From Albidovulum sp. (lineage in GTDB: Bacteria; Pseudomonadota; Alphaproteobacteria; Rhodobacterales; Rhodobacteraceae), in contig JACKKB010000003.1 of assembly GCA_020637635.1 (NCBI GenBank), forward strand, positions 310,001 to 374,000: a stretch of 64,000 bases of DNA. The letters run 5' to 3'. The notes under the pieces were generated by a model that was not told the origin of the DNA, made no database searches, and saw only the letters and a list, made by a program, of their open reading frames with translations. Of the stretch, positions 44,077 to 52,990 are shown piece by piece. The position numbers and the translations under genes are program-made. Position 1 is the first letter of the stretch. Every line of letters begins with the position of its first letter.

Positions 44077-44937
44077 TTATCTACCGCACTGCAGCGTGAC
44101 CAGCGTGATCTCGGGCGGTTGCAGCACCCTGAGCGGTATGCCGGAATAGCCGATACCGCCCGAAACGACGAGATGCCGGCCGCCCTCCTGCACATGGCCC
44201 CAGGCATAGCGCGCGCCGTAGCGCGAAGGCACGATCGGCCTCCAGCCGAGCAGGTTGACCTGGCCGCCGTGGGTATGGCCGCTGACCTGGAGGAACGCCC
44301 GCGGGTCGCCGCGGCCGAAATAGTCGGGCTCGTGCGCCATCAGGATCACGGGCGCACCGGCGGGAACCTCCGCGAACGCGGCTTCGGGGTCCTCGAAACC
44401 ATGCTTGCCCAGATGCTTGCGCGACTGCTGGCTGTCGAGCCCGGCAAGCCAGAAGACCCCATCTCCGTGGCGCAGGCAGGCAGCGGCATTGGCGAGATGC
44501 CGGATCGGGCTCGCGTCGAGCGCGTCGCGGACCGAATTGCGGGCGAAATCGCTCTGCCGCGAAAGCCTGCAGTCCCGCCAGTCGTGATTGCCGAGCACCG
44601 CCGCGACGCCGAGCGGCGCCCTGAGGTCGGACAGCACGCCGATCACCTCGGCGGCCGAGGCGACACGGCCGGGGAGCTTCCGTTCGGCGATGAAGTCGCC
44701 AGGCAGCAGGATGAGACCGGCGCCGAGGCGGTTGACCTGGCCGACGAGCCGGCGAAGTGTCGCAAGGCTCACCCACGGGGCGCAGACATGAAAGTCGGAG
44801 AGGACCGCAATGGTGAGATCGGGCAGCAACCAGCGCGGATCTGCGATTCGGTGGCGCACCACGCGCGCGCGCCCGAAGGCCGAAAACGGCGGCGAAAGTC
44901 CGTTGCGGATCACGCCTGCACCCGTGCCGGGCGGCAT
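44077..44937 (-). CDS. Calcineurin-like metallophosphoesterase (YkuE/LpxG-like)
   Basis: A 286-residue enzyme with the five metal-binding motifs in order: LSDFHVCAPW, LLPGDFIA, VLGNHDWRD, LMAHEPDYF and VSGHTHGGQVNLLG. It belongs to the YkuE/LpxG side of the family, which hydrolyses phosphodiester or UDP-sugar lipid pyrophosphate bonds (for example UDP-diacylglucosamine). The visible N-terminus has no clear signal peptide or transmembrane anchor. The ATG at 44937 has no good Shine-Dalgarno sequence; a GTG at 44913 is another candidate. It lies 28 bases upstream of the thiolase gene. Confidence 0.85.
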   Translation of the reverse strand: MPPGTGAGVIRNGLSPPFSAFGRARVVRHRIADPRWLLPDLTIAVLSDFHVCAPWVSLATLRRLVGQVNRLGAGLILLPGDFIAERKLPGRVASAAEVIGVLSDLRAPLGVAAVLGNHDWRDCRLSRQSDFARNSVRDALDASPIRHLANAAACLRHGDGVFWLAGLDSQQSRKHLGKHGFEDPEAAFAEVPAGAPVILMAHEPDYFGRGDPRAFLQVSGHTHGGQVNLLGWRPIVPSRYGARYAWGHVQEGGRHLVVSGGIGYSGIPLRVLQPPEITLVTLQCGR

Positions 44938-45107
44938 CGAACAGTCAGCGTCGCATTGCCTGCCATGGCGCGATCAAGCAACGAACCGGAGGCAGGCGCA
45001 AGCCCGCTTCCGCGGGCCTCGCGCCCCGCGGCCCGGGCAGTCCCACGATCGACATGGACAGTGCCGGAGTGCCGCCCTAGGATCCCGCCGCGAAACGAAT
45101 TGGCCGC

Positions 45108-45210
45108 ACCGGCCCGCCCCCGACCGGCCCGCCCGCGACTGGCCCGACCGCGACTGGCCCGCCCGCGACTGGCCCGCCCGCGACTGGCCCGCCCGCGACT
45201 GGCCCGCCCG
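45108..45210. repeat. 15-bp tandem repeat (minisatellite), about 7 copies
   Basis: Six complete consecutive units of CGACTGGCCCGCCCG occupy 45121-45210. The first has one change and the second one change, while the last four are identical. A degenerate partial unit precedes from 45108. The 310-base gap 44938-45247 between the metallophosphoesterase and glutathione-transferase genes holds this array, a GCCCGC-TTCC-GCGGGC hairpin on the left side, and nothing else recognisable. Because the unit is a multiple of three, reading frames stay open across it (PARDW or VAGGP repeats), but these are not real proteins. Copy number probably varies between strains. Confidence 0.9.
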
Positions 45211-45247
45211 CGACCAGGCGGATCGGCCGACCAGATGAGGAGACCCC

Positions 45248-45859
45248 ATGCGACTGTTCCACTCCCCGACGACGCCCTTCGGGCGCAAGGTCATGATCCT
45301 GCTGATGGAAACCGGTCAGGTCGGCGATGCCGAGATCGTCGCCGCCTCCGGCAGCCCCGTCGACACCGGCACCATGCCGCTCGACCTGAACCCGCTCGGA
45401 AAGATCCCCGCGCTCGTGTCCGATGACGGCACGACGATCTACGACAGCCGCGTGATCTGCCGCTACCTTGATGCCCGCGCCGGCGGCCGCCTTTACCCCG
45501 AGCCGCCGCTCCTGTGGCGCACGCTGACGCTCGAGGCGACCGCCGACGGGATCCTCGACGCCGCCATCCTGATGGTCTACGAGGGTCGCCTGCGCCCGCA
45601 GGACAAGCGCTTCGACCCCTGGGTCGAGGGCCAGTGGGCCAAGATCGCACGCAGCCTCGATGCGTTGGAGACGGCCTGGGCCGCTCATCTCGGCGGGCCG
45701 CTCGACATGGGCCAGATCGCCGTCGCCTGTGCGCTGTCCTATCTCGATTTCCGCCACGACGCGCGAAACTGGCGGCACGGTCGCCCGGCGCTCGCCGCCT
45801 GGTACGTCGGCATGGCCGCGCGCGACAGCCTGAAGGCAACCGAGCCTCCCGCCGCGTGA
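45248..45859 (+). CDS. Glutathione S-transferase-family protein
   Basis: A 203-residue GST. The N-terminal thioredoxin-like domain begins MRLFHSPTTPFGRKVMILLME, with the cis-Pro segment LGKIPALV and the glutathione-binding YDSRVICRYLD. A helical C-domain ends with FRHDARNWRHGRPALAAWY. Its substrate is unknown. The start lies just after the tandem repeat, with GATGAGG about 8 bases upstream, so repeat number could influence expression. It overlaps the exporter gene by GTGA. Confidence 0.88.
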   Translation: MRLFHSPTTPFGRKVMILLMETGQVGDAEIVAASGSPVDTGTMPLDLNPLGKIPALVSDDGTTIYDSRVICRYLDARAGGRLYPEPPLLWRTLTLEATADGILDAAILMVYEGRLRPQDKRFDPWVEGQWAKIARSLDALETAWAAHLGGPLDMGQIAVACALSYLDFRHDARNWRHGRPALAAWYVGMAARDSLKATEPPAA

Positions 45860-46494
45860 CCCTGCCGCTTGCGCCCTTTCTGACGGTCTGGACGGTGCTG
45901 GCGCTCAACGTCGCCTCGCCGGGACCAAACATCGTCAACACGATCACCACCGCGATGGGGTCGGGTCGCGGCCCGGGCCTGGCCTCGGCGGTGGCGGTCG
46001 GGTTCGGTATCGGCGGCTGGTGCCTCGGCATGACGCTCGGCATGGCGGCGGCGTTCCAGGCGGCGCCGCAGATCCGCATCGCGATGACGCTCCTCGGCGC
46101 CGCGCTGCTGTTCTGGTTCGCATGGCGCTACGCGCGCGCTGCCTGGGCCGGCCGGCGCGGCACGATGCGGACCCTGGCGGGCCGCTCGGGGCTCTCCGCG
46201 CGCGAGGCCTTTCTGCGGTCGCTCTCGATCAACGCGACCAACCCCAAGGCGCTCACGACCTGGATCGTGATCCTCTCGCTCTTCCCGGTGGCGCGGGCCT
46301 CGGCCGGCGACATAGCTCTTCTCGCCACCGGCGCGGCGACGCTCGCGGTCGCGATCCACGCCGTCTATGCGCTGGCCTTCTCCACCCCGCCGGCGGCGCG
46401 GTTCTATCAGCGCGCCGCGCCCCTGATCAATGCCACCGTCGCCCTCTTCTTCTCCGCCATCGCCTGCAAGCTCGCGCTCGGCCTGCTGCCCTGA
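45856..46494 (+). CDS. LysE-family translocator
   Basis: A 212-residue six-helix exporter starting at a GTG that overlaps the GST stop (GTGA). VASPGPNIVNTITTAMGSGRGPGLASAVAVGFG is the typical LysE/RhtB N-terminal region, SINATNPKALTTWIV carries the conserved NPK motif, and a hydrophobic C-terminus follows. Members export amino acids or related metabolites, and the substrate here is unknown. It is translationally coupled to the GST gene. Confidence 0.87.
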   Translation: MTLPLAPFLTVWTVLALNVASPGPNIVNTITTAMGSGRGPGLASAVAVGFGIGGWCLGMTLGMAAAFQAAPQIRIAMTLLGAALLFWFAWRYARAAWAGRRGTMRTLAGRSGLSAREAFLRSLSINATNPKALTTWIVILSLFPVARASAGDIALLATGAATLAVAIHAVYALAFSTPPAARFYQRAAPLINATVALFFSAIACKLALGLLP

Positions 46495-46571
46495 GCACCC
46501 GGGGCACCTCCACCGCCTGTCGCACCGACGCGTCACCGGCCAGGGCGATGGCCTCTGCACCCGATTGTCCG

Positions 46572-46601
46572 CTGGACGGGCCGGTTTTTGGCCGCTAATA
46601 A
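46572..46601 (+). promoter_or_regulatory. Possible petABC promoter
   Basis: CTGGAC (46572-46577), 18 bases, TAATAA (46596-46601) in the 184-base gap before petA. The -10 is good and the -35 is only partial, so an activator may be needed. A petR-like activator pair lies at the end of the window and would be the candidate. Confidence 0.4.
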
Positions 46602-46678
46602 CCGCCGGTGAAGGTAGCGGGAACCCGCCGCCAGGGCTCGCACGGCCGGACGCCGGTCAGAAGAAGGGAGTGATGCTC

Positions 46679-47242
46679 GTGTCCCAAGCAGATGATCACG
46701 CAGGCACCCGGAGGGATTTCCTCTACTACGCGACCGCCGGGGCCGGCGCCGTCGCGACCGGCGCCGCCGGCTGGACTCTTGTGAACCAGATGAACCCCTC
46801 TGCCGATGTCCAGGCGCTGTCGTCGATCTTCGTCGATGTCTCCGGCGTCGAGGTTGGCACCCAGCTTACCGTAAAATGGCGCGGCAAGCCGGTCTTCATC
46901 CGTCGCCGCACCGACAAGGAGATCGAGGAAGGCCGCGCCGTGCAGCTCTCCGATCTCGTCGACCCCAAGGCCGAGAACGAGAACCTGCCCCCCGATTCCG
47001 ATGCGAGAGACGAGAACCGCACGCTCGACAAGGACGGCAACTGGCTGGTGATGATGGGTGTCTGCACCCATCTCGGCTGTGTGCCGCTTGGCAACAACGC
47101 GGGTGATTTCGACGGTTGGTTCTGCCCCTGCCACGGTTCGCACTACGATACTGCCGGCCGCATCCGCAAGGGCCCGGCGCCGCGCAATCTCGGAATCCCG
47201 GTCGCGGCCTTCACCGACGACACCACCATCAAACTGGGCTGA
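46679..47242 (+). CDS. petA: Cytochrome bc1 complex Rieske iron-sulfur subunit
   Basis: A 187-residue protein with a twin-arginine-type N-terminus (GTRRDFLYYATAGAGAV) acting as the membrane anchor. The cluster ligands are Cys129 and His131 (CTHLGC) and Cys149 and His152 (CPCHGSH), the same numbering as in the Rhodobacter Rieske protein. This supports the GTG start at 46679, which has AAGGGAG 8 bases upstream, rather than the ATG at 46673. It passes electrons from ubiquinol to cytochrome c1. It is the first gene of petABC, followed by petB after 11 bases. Confidence 0.97.
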   Translation: MSQADDHAGTRRDFLYYATAGAGAVATGAAGWTLVNQMNPSADVQALSSIFVDVSGVEVGTQLTVKWRGKPVFIRRRTDKEIEEGRAVQLSDLVDPKAENENLPPDSDARDENRTLDKDGNWLVMMGVCTHLGCVPLGNNAGDFDGWFCPCHGSHYDTAGRIRKGPAPRNLGIPVAAFTDDTTIKLG

Positions 47243-47253
47243 GGGGGCTGACC

Positions 47254-48576
47254 ATGTCCGGAATTCCGCACGATCACTACGAGCCCAAGTCCGCTTTCGA
47301 GCAGTGGCTGCACCGTCGCCTGCCGATCGTCGGGCTCATGTACGACACGCTCATGATCCCGACACCGAAAAACCTTAACTGGTGGTGGATCTGGGGGATT
47401 GTCCTGGCCTTCTGCCTGGTCCTGCAGATCGCGACCGGCATCGTGCTGGCGATGCACTTCACGCCGCAAGTCGACATGGCCTTCGCCTCGGTCGAACACA
47501 TCATGCGCGACGTGAACGGCGGCTACATGCTGCGCTACATCCACGCCAACGGCGCCTCGCTCTTCTTCCTGGCGGTCTACATCCACATCTTCCGCGGCCT
47601 CTTCTACGGCTCCTACAAGACCCCGCGCGAGATTACCTGGATCATCGGCATCGTGATCTTCGTCGCCATGATGGGCACCGCCTTCATGGGCTACGTGCTT
47701 CCCTGGGGCCAGATGTCCTTCTGGGGCGCCACGGTGATCACCGGCCTCTTCGGGGCCATCCCGGGCATCGGCCCGGCGATCCAGACCTGGCTTCTGGGCG
47801 GACCGGCCGTCGACAATGCGACGCTGAACCGCTTCTTCTCGCTGCACTACCTTCTGCCCTTCGTGATCGTGGCCCTCGTTGCCATCCACATCTGGGCCTT
47901 CCACACCACGGGCAACAACAACCCGACCGGTGTCGACGTGCGCCGCGGCTCGAAGGCCGAGGCCGAAAAGGACACGCTGCCCTTCTGGCCCTACTTCGTG
48001 ATGAAGGACCTCTTTGCGCTCGGCATCGTGCTTGTGGTCTTCTTCGCGATCGTGGGCTTCATGCCGAACTATCTCGGCCACCCCGACAACTACATCGAGG
48101 CCAACCCGCTGGCGACGCCCGCGCATATCGTGCCGGAGTGGTACTTCCTGCCCTTCTACGCGATCCTGCGCGCCTTCACCTCCGACGTCTGGGTCGTCAT
48201 GCTGGCGAACTGGATCACCTTCGGCATCGTCGATGCCAAGTTCTTCGGTGTCATCGCGATGTTCGGCGCCATCGTCGTCATGGCCCTGGTGCCCTGGCTC
48301 GACACGTCGAACGTCCGCTCGGGCAAGTACCGGCCGATGTTCCGCTGGTGGTTCTACCTGCTCATCGTCGACTTCGTCGTGCTGATGTGGGTCGGCGGTC
48401 AGACGCCCACCGAGATCACCTCGTGGATTTCGCTCATCGCCGCGGCCTACTGGTTCGCCTACTTCCTGATCATCCTGCCGGTGCTCGGCCTGATCGAGAA
48501 GCCGCTGCCGACCCCGGCGACGATCGAAGACGACTTCAAGGCGCATTACGGCGCCGACACCCATCCGGCGGAATAA
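47254..48576 (+). CDS. petB: Cytochrome b of the bc1 complex
   Basis: A 440-residue integral membrane protein with eight expected helices. It has WGIVLAFCLVLQIATGIVLAM, the Qo-site segment GTAFMGYVLPWGQMSFWGA, the heme-ligand histidines around YIHANGAS, HIFRG, FSLHYLLPF and VALVAIHIWAFH, and EWYFLPFYAILRA (PEWY region). It carries hemes bL and bH and the two quinone sites of the Q cycle. Its length and features match Rhodobacter cytochrome b. Confidence 0.98.
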   Translation: MSGIPHDHYEPKSAFEQWLHRRLPIVGLMYDTLMIPTPKNLNWWWIWGIVLAFCLVLQIATGIVLAMHFTPQVDMAFASVEHIMRDVNGGYMLRYIHANGASLFFLAVYIHIFRGLFYGSYKTPREITWIIGIVIFVAMMGTAFMGYVLPWGQMSFWGATVITGLFGAIPGIGPAIQTWLLGGPAVDNATLNRFFSLHYLLPFVIVALVAIHIWAFHTTGNNNPTGVDVRRGSKAEAEKDTLPFWPYFVMKDLFALGIVLVVFFAIVGFMPNYLGHPDNYIEANPLATPAHIVPEWYFLPFYAILRAFTSDVWVVMLANWITFGIVDAKFFGVIAMFGAIVVMALVPWLDTSNVRSGKYRPMFRWWFYLLIVDFVVLMWVGGQTPTEITSWISLIAAAYWFAYFLIILPVLGLIEKPLPTPATIEDDFKAHYGADTHPAE

Positions 48577-48595
48577 GCGGAAAGGACCGATTGAG

Positions 48596-49381
48596 ATGCT
48601 GAGGAAAATCGCAATCACGGCCGTTTCCGCCCTGGCCCTGGCCGGCGGTGCGGCACGCGCGAGCGAGGGCGGCCATGTCGAGGACATCGCCTTCTCGTTC
48701 GAAGGCCCGTTCGGGACCTTCGACGAACACCAGCTGCAGCGCGGCCTGCAGGTCTTCACCGAGGTCTGTTCCGCCTGCCACGGGCTGAAGTTCGTGCCGA
48801 TCCGCTCGCTCGCCGACGAAGGCGGCCCGCACCTGCCCGAAGACCAGGTGCGCGCCTATGCCAAGCAGTTCACGGTGGTCGACAAGGAAACCGGCGAAGA
48901 GCGCGAAGCCAAGCCGAGCGACAACTTCCCGCGGAACACCGGCGCCGGCGCCCCCGACCTCAGCCTGATGGCCAAGGCGCGCGCGGGCTTCCACGGCCCC
49001 TATGGCCTCGGGATCAACCAGTTCTTCAAGGGGATCGGCGGGCCGGAATACATCCACGCGATCCTGACCGGCTACAGCGGTGAGGAAAAGGACGAGGCGG
49101 GAACCACGTTCTACGAAAACCACGCCTTCTCGACCGGCTGGATCGCCATGCCGCCGCCGCTTTCCGACGACCTCGTCACCTATCAGGACGGCACCCCGGC
49201 GACCACCGACCAGATGGCCAGGGACGTGAGCGCGTTCCTGATGTGGACCGCCGAGCCGAAGATGATGGACCGCAAGCAGGTGGGTTTCGTCGCGGTCCTG
49301 TTCCTCGGCCTCCTGACGGTGCTGCTCTACCTGACCAACAAGCGGATCTGGGCGCCCCACAAGGGCAGGAAGACCAGCTGA
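48596..49381 (+). CDS. petC: Cytochrome c1 of the bc1 complex
   Basis: A 261-residue protein with a cleavable signal peptide (IAITAVSALALAGGAARA). The heme-binding site is CSACH (Cys58, Cys61, His62), IAMPPPLSDDLV carries the sixth-ligand Met, and a single C-terminal anchor helix (FVAVLFLGLLTVLLYL) precedes a basic tail. It accepts electrons from the Rieske centre and reduces cytochrome c. It is the last gene of petABC, with a terminator 26 bases after the stop. Confidence 0.97.
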   Translation: MLRKIAITAVSALALAGGAARASEGGHVEDIAFSFEGPFGTFDEHQLQRGLQVFTEVCSACHGLKFVPIRSLADEGGPHLPEDQVRAYAKQFTVVDKETGEEREAKPSDNFPRNTGAGAPDLSLMAKARAGFHGPYGLGINQFFKGIGGPEYIHAILTGYSGEEKDEAGTTFYENHAFSTGWIAMPPPLSDDLVTYQDGTPATTDQMARDVSAFLMWTAEPKMMDRKQVGFVAVLFLGLLTVLLYLTNKRIWAPHKGRKTS

Positions 49382-49406
49382 GCCCGAAGCCGACCCGGAC
49401 CCATGG

Positions 49407-49430
49407 AAACGCGCCCCCCGGGGCGCGTTT
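49407..49430. terminator. Bidirectional terminator between petC and thiQ
   Basis: AAACGCGCCCC-CC-GGGGCGCGTTT is a perfect 11-bp inverted repeat with a 2-base loop. TTTTCAGTTTTT follows on the + strand, and the last base of thiQ abuts it. It works for petABC and, on the other strand, can end thiBPQ. Confidence 0.85.
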
Positions 49431-50135
49431 TCAGTTTTTCGGGGCCACGAGATAGCCGCGCAGGGCGGCCGGTGGGTCGGCCAGCAGCGCGGCCACCGGC
49501 TGCGGGGCCAGGACCCGCCCCTCCGCCACCACCACGCAGAGCCCGGCGAGCCTGAGCGCATCGGCCGGATCGTGGCTGACCATGAGCACTGTGGCCCCGG
49601 TCTCTGCCGCGATCTCCATCACGAGATCCAGCATTTCGGCGCGCAATGCCGGCCCGAGCGCCGCGAAGGGTTCATCGAAAAGCATGAGCGGCCGCGCCCG
49701 CAGGAGCGCCCGGGCAAGCGCGGCGCGGCTTTGCTGGCCACCCGAGAGCGTCGCAGGACGCCGCCGCTCCATCCCGCCAAGCCCGACCCTTTCGAGCGCG
49801 GCGGAGACCGCCATGCGGTCGTGCCCGGTCAGCCGCAGGTCGGCGCGAAGCCCGAGCCCAAGATTGGTCGCGAGATCGAGATGTGGAAAGAGGTTCTGCT
49901 CCTGAAACAGGATCGACAGCGGCCGCGCCCCCGGGGCCAGCCCGGCAAGATCGCGCCCCTCCCAGAGAATTCGGCCGGACACGGGCGCGACAAAGCCGGC
50001 AATCGCGGCAAGAAGCGTGGACTTGCCCGCCCCGGAGGGCCCGATCACGGCCGTAAGGGCACCGGACTCGATCTGAAGATCCGCGCTCAGACGGAACGCG
50101 CCCTGCGCGATCTCCAGATGGTCAAGAACCAGCAT
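49431..50135 (-). CDS. thiQ: Thiamine ABC transporter, ATP-binding protein
   Basis: A 234-residue ABC ATPase with Walker A GPSGAGKST, signature LSGGQQSRAALARALL, Walker B PLMLFDEPFAALG and switch histidine in VSHDPADA. Its position after thiB and thiP under a TPP riboswitch identifies it. It powers import of thiamine or TPP. It overlaps the end of thiP by 14 bases, so the two subunits are coupled in translation. Confidence 0.95.
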   Translation of the reverse strand: MLVLDHLEIAQGAFRLSADLQIESGALTAVIGPSGAGKSTLLAAIAGFVAPVSGRILWEGRDLAGLAPGARPLSILFQEQNLFPHLDLATNLGLGLRADLRLTGHDRMAVSAALERVGLGGMERRRPATLSGGQQSRAALARALLRARPLMLFDEPFAALGPALRAEMLDLVMEIAAETGATVLMVSHDPADALRLAGLCVVVAEGRVLAPQPVAALLADPPAALRGYLVAPKN

Positions 50136-51690
50136 CGATCCGCCCTCCCCGATCGAAGACCCAGAAAAGCGCCAGGCTCAGCGCAAGCAGCAGCATCGCG
50201 GCCCCTGCCGCATCGGCCGTCCGGTAGGCCCCCATGAGCCGGTAGAGCGCCAGCGGCAGCGTCGCGTTGTCTGCCCCGGCGAAGAGCGCGATGACACCGA
50301 GATCGCCCATCGACATCGCGGTGGCGAGCCCCGCCGCGAAGCCGAGAGCCGGGCGCATCCGCGGCAGGATCAGGATCCGCAACCGCGCGGCACCGGCAAG
50401 GCCGAGACTGTCGGCCAGACGGCCATAGTCCGCCTCGATCGTCCGTGCGGCCGGGCTCATCACCCTCAGGCAGAAGGGCAGCACCATCACCGCATTCACC
50501 GCGGCCGTGACCGGCAGGGCAAGTGCCGTGACGTTCGTCAGCGGGCGCAGGAGCAGCATCAGCCCGGTCCCGACGACCAGGGCCGAGGTGGCGAGCGGCA
50601 GCATCCCCGCCGCCTCGACCCAGCCCCTGCGGCGCGACCGTGCGGCCCCGAGCGACAGGGGCAGCGCCATGGCGAGGGCAAGCGCGCCCGACCCGAGGGC
50701 AACGCCGAGCGACCTGAGCGCGGCCTGCCAGACCGAGGCTGGCAATCCGGCGACGTGGCCGGAACCTTCCACCACGACGGCTGCAAGCGGGGCGGCCAGA
50801 AAAAGCGTGGCACCGACCAGTGCCACGGCGTCTGCCGCCCGCGGAACCGCCCCATCCGCGTCCCAGCGCTGCACCGGACGGTCGAGCCCCGCGCCGAAGG
50901 CCGCCGGCACCGCCAGTTTCAGCGCGAGGAGCATGGCGAGTGCCGAGAGCGCGAGTTGCAACACCGCCAGCGTGGCCGCGCGACCCGGGTCGAAATCGAA
51001 TCGCAACGCCTGGTAGATGGCGAGTTCAAGCGTGGTTGCCCTCGGGCCGCCACCGAGCGTCAGCGCCACCGTGAAGCTGGTCAGGCAGATCAGCAGAATG
51101 GCGACGAAGGCGCTCGGCACCACCGCCCGCAGCATCGGCCATTCGAGATGGCGCAGCATCGCGCCCGTCCCGAACCCCAAGGATGCGGCAAGCCGGAACC
51201 TCTCGGCCGGGATCGCCAGCCAGCCGTGCAGCAAGAGCCGCACCGCAAGCGGCAGGTTCAGGAACACATGGGCGAGAACCACACCGCCGAATCCGTAGAT
51301 CGAGATCGGCTGCACCCCCGCAAGCCCGAGCATCCCGTTCAGCGTGCCGGCGCGCCCGAAGATCGTCAGAAGCCCCATCACCGCGACGATCACCGGCAGC
51401 AGGAACGGCGCGCCGAGCGCCGTGACGAGCAGCCCCCGGCCGACAAAGCGCCGCCGCGCCAGGGCGCGCGCAACCGGCACCGCGAACGCTATGCTGAGCG
51501 CCGCGGAAATGGCGGCCTGGTTGACCGTGAACCGCACCGCAGCCCAGTCGGCCGGCCCGAGCGCACCAAACCCCTTGGCCCGGGCAAGGACGGCCGCGAG
51601 CGTCCCGAGCACCAGAGCCAGCACTGCCGCGAGCGCGAGGCCGACCCCGATGCGCAGCGCGGGGCTTAGCGGCTGAGTGCTGTCTGCCAT
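50122..51690 (-). CDS. thiP: Thiamine ABC transporter, permease
   Basis: A 522-residue double permease with about twelve hydrophobic segments forming two fused BPD_transp units. Each unit has an EAA-like loop such as LAASLGFGTGAMLRHLEWPML and LADSLGLAGAARLRILILPRM. This two-in-one form is the usual ThiP architecture. It overlaps thiB by 25 bases upstream and thiQ by 14 bases downstream, a tightly packed operon. Confidence 0.95.
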   Translation of the reverse strand: MADSTQPLSPALRIGVGLALAAVLALVLGTLAAVLARAKGFGALGPADWAAVRFTVNQAAISAALSIAFAVPVARALARRRFVGRGLLVTALGAPFLLPVIVAVMGLLTIFGRAGTLNGMLGLAGVQPISIYGFGGVVLAHVFLNLPLAVRLLLHGWLAIPAERFRLAASLGFGTGAMLRHLEWPMLRAVVPSAFVAILLICLTSFTVALTLGGGPRATTLELAIYQALRFDFDPGRAATLAVLQLALSALAMLLALKLAVPAAFGAGLDRPVQRWDADGAVPRAADAVALVGATLFLAAPLAAVVVEGSGHVAGLPASVWQAALRSLGVALGSGALALAMALPLSLGAARSRRRGWVEAAGMLPLATSALVVGTGLMLLLRPLTNVTALALPVTAAVNAVMVLPFCLRVMSPAARTIEADYGRLADSLGLAGAARLRILILPRMRPALGFAAGLATAMSMGDLGVIALFAGADNATLPLALYRLMGAYRTADAAGAAMLLLALSLALFWVFDRGGRIDAGS

Positions 51691-52655
51691 TCCGCCAGCG
51701 CTTCGTCGCGCACTTTCCGGGCCTCGCCGGCCGGGAACAGGAGAACCTTCTGCGGCACGACAAGCGTCTCGAATCCGGCCGGAAGGCCGCCTGGCGGCGT
51801 TACCGCGGGATACATCCAGTTCGTCTCGGGGATCTCCTTCTGGAACTCGGGCGACACCACGAAGGCGAGGAAGCGGTCGGCAAGATCGCGCTGTGCGCTC
51901 GAAGCCACCTTGGCCGCCACCTCGACCTGCAGGTAGTGGCCCTCGGAAAAGGGCGCCGCCGCCTTGCTGTCATCGCCCTCCGCGATCAGGTGGTAGGCCG
52001 GTGAGGTCGTGTAGGACAGCACCATGTCCGCCTCGCCCTTGAGGAAGAGCCCATAGGCCTCGGACCAGCCGGGCGTCACGGTGACGATGTTGTCGGCCAG
52101 CTCCGACCAGATCTCGGATGCCCGCGCGCCATAGGCTGCCTTGACCCAGAGAAGCAGTCCGAGCCCCGGCGTCGACGACCGCGGGTCCTCGATGACGATC
52201 TTCAGGTCGGAGGCCGCGAGTTCCTCGAAACTGGCCGGAACAGAGACTGTTTTCGTCTTGTCATAGACAAAGGCGAAGTAGCCCCAGTCGTAGGGAACAA
52301 AGATCGGATCGTCCCAAAGGACGGGCAGGTCATAGGCGACCTCGCGCAATCCGCTCTCGGCGAAAAGGCCGCTCTCGGCCGCCGCCGCGGTCAGGTTGGT
52401 GTCGAGGCCGAGGACCACATCGGCATCGGTGCTCTCGCCCTCGAGCAGCAGACGCGACAGAAGCGCCGCGCCGTCGCCCGAGGAAACGAACCGCAGTTCG
52501 CAACCGCAGAAGCCCTCGAAACCCGCCTTGATCCTCGGGCCGGGCCCCCACTCGGAAACGAAGCTGTCGTAGGTATAGACGGTCAGCACGGGCCTGTCGG
52601 CGGCGGCAGCGGCCGTCGCGCACAGGAGGCCCGCGATCATCAGGGAATGTCTCAT
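51666..52655 (-). CDS. thiB: Thiamine ABC transporter, substrate-binding protein
   Basis: A 329-residue periplasmic protein with signal peptide MRHSLMIAGLLCATAAAA. It starts as LTVYTYDSFVSEWGPG, and the region DVVLGLDTNL plus SYTTSPAYHLIAEGDD and PETNWMYPAV matches ThiB/TbpA proteins. It binds thiamine, its monophosphate or TPP. It is the first gene of thiBPQ, 48 bases after the TPP riboswitch, so expression falls when TPP is plentiful. Confidence 0.95.
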   Translation of the reverse strand: MRHSLMIAGLLCATAAAAADRPVLTVYTYDSFVSEWGPGPRIKAGFEGFCGCELRFVSSGDGAALLSRLLLEGESTDADVVLGLDTNLTAAAAESGLFAESGLREVAYDLPVLWDDPIFVPYDWGYFAFVYDKTKTVSVPASFEELAASDLKIVIEDPRSSTPGLGLLLWVKAAYGARASEIWSELADNIVTVTPGWSEAYGLFLKGEADMVLSYTTSPAYHLIAEGDDSKAAAPFSEGHYLQVEVAAKVASSAQRDLADRFLAFVVSPEFQKEIPETNWMYPAVTPPGGLPAGFETLVVPQKVLLFPAGEARKVRDEALAEWQTALSR

Positions 52656-52704
52656 CTCTCATCCTCCAATGGTCAGTCGGGCGGAGATGGTGGGCGTGAT
52701 GCCT

Positions 52705-52790
52705 GACCTTCCCTCCGCCGGTCTTAACCGGTTCAGGTTCGACGGGTTCGCTTGCGCATCTCAGCCCTGATCCCAGAGCACCCCGAGGTA
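52705..52790 (-). promoter_or_regulatory. TPP riboswitch (THI element)
   Basis: Read on the - strand: CGGGGTGCTC, then GGGCTGAGATG, CCC, GAACCTGAACCGGTTAAGAC, CGGCGGAGGGA. This has the conserved CUGAGA loop, the GAACCUGA...GGUUAA segment and the closing GGGA helix of the thi box. It lies in the 335-base gap 52656-52990 between thiB and aroC; the rest of the gap shows only the aroC ribosome site (AAAGGAG) and no other motif. It binds TPP and represses thiBPQ, probably by sequestering the thiB ribosome site. Confidence 0.95.
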
Positions 52791-52990
52791 GCGCCGACCC
52801 TACAGGCCCGGCCATTGCCCCGCAACCCGCTTTGCCGCGACGGGAGAGACGGCTCGTGGCGGCCCGGTTCGCCAGGCCGCGGACCCCGCGACCGGCGGCG
52901 CTCGGGCGCACCGGCGCCAGGCCCGCGGACGCAGCGAAAGCTTGAGCGTCTGCGCGCCCTTCGCTATGCCGCTTGGCAAAGGAGACGCGC

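Noticed and set aside
45108..45210. CRISPR array
   Set aside because: The units are directly adjacent without unique spacers, the unit is 15 bases, and no cas genes are present.
45077..45778. Apparent repeat protein with VAGGP units, and a + strand PARDW repeat frame (44810-45238)
   Set aside because: Both are translations of the 15-bp tandem DNA repeat. The flanking parts are antisense to the glutathione transferase or to the metallophosphoesterase.
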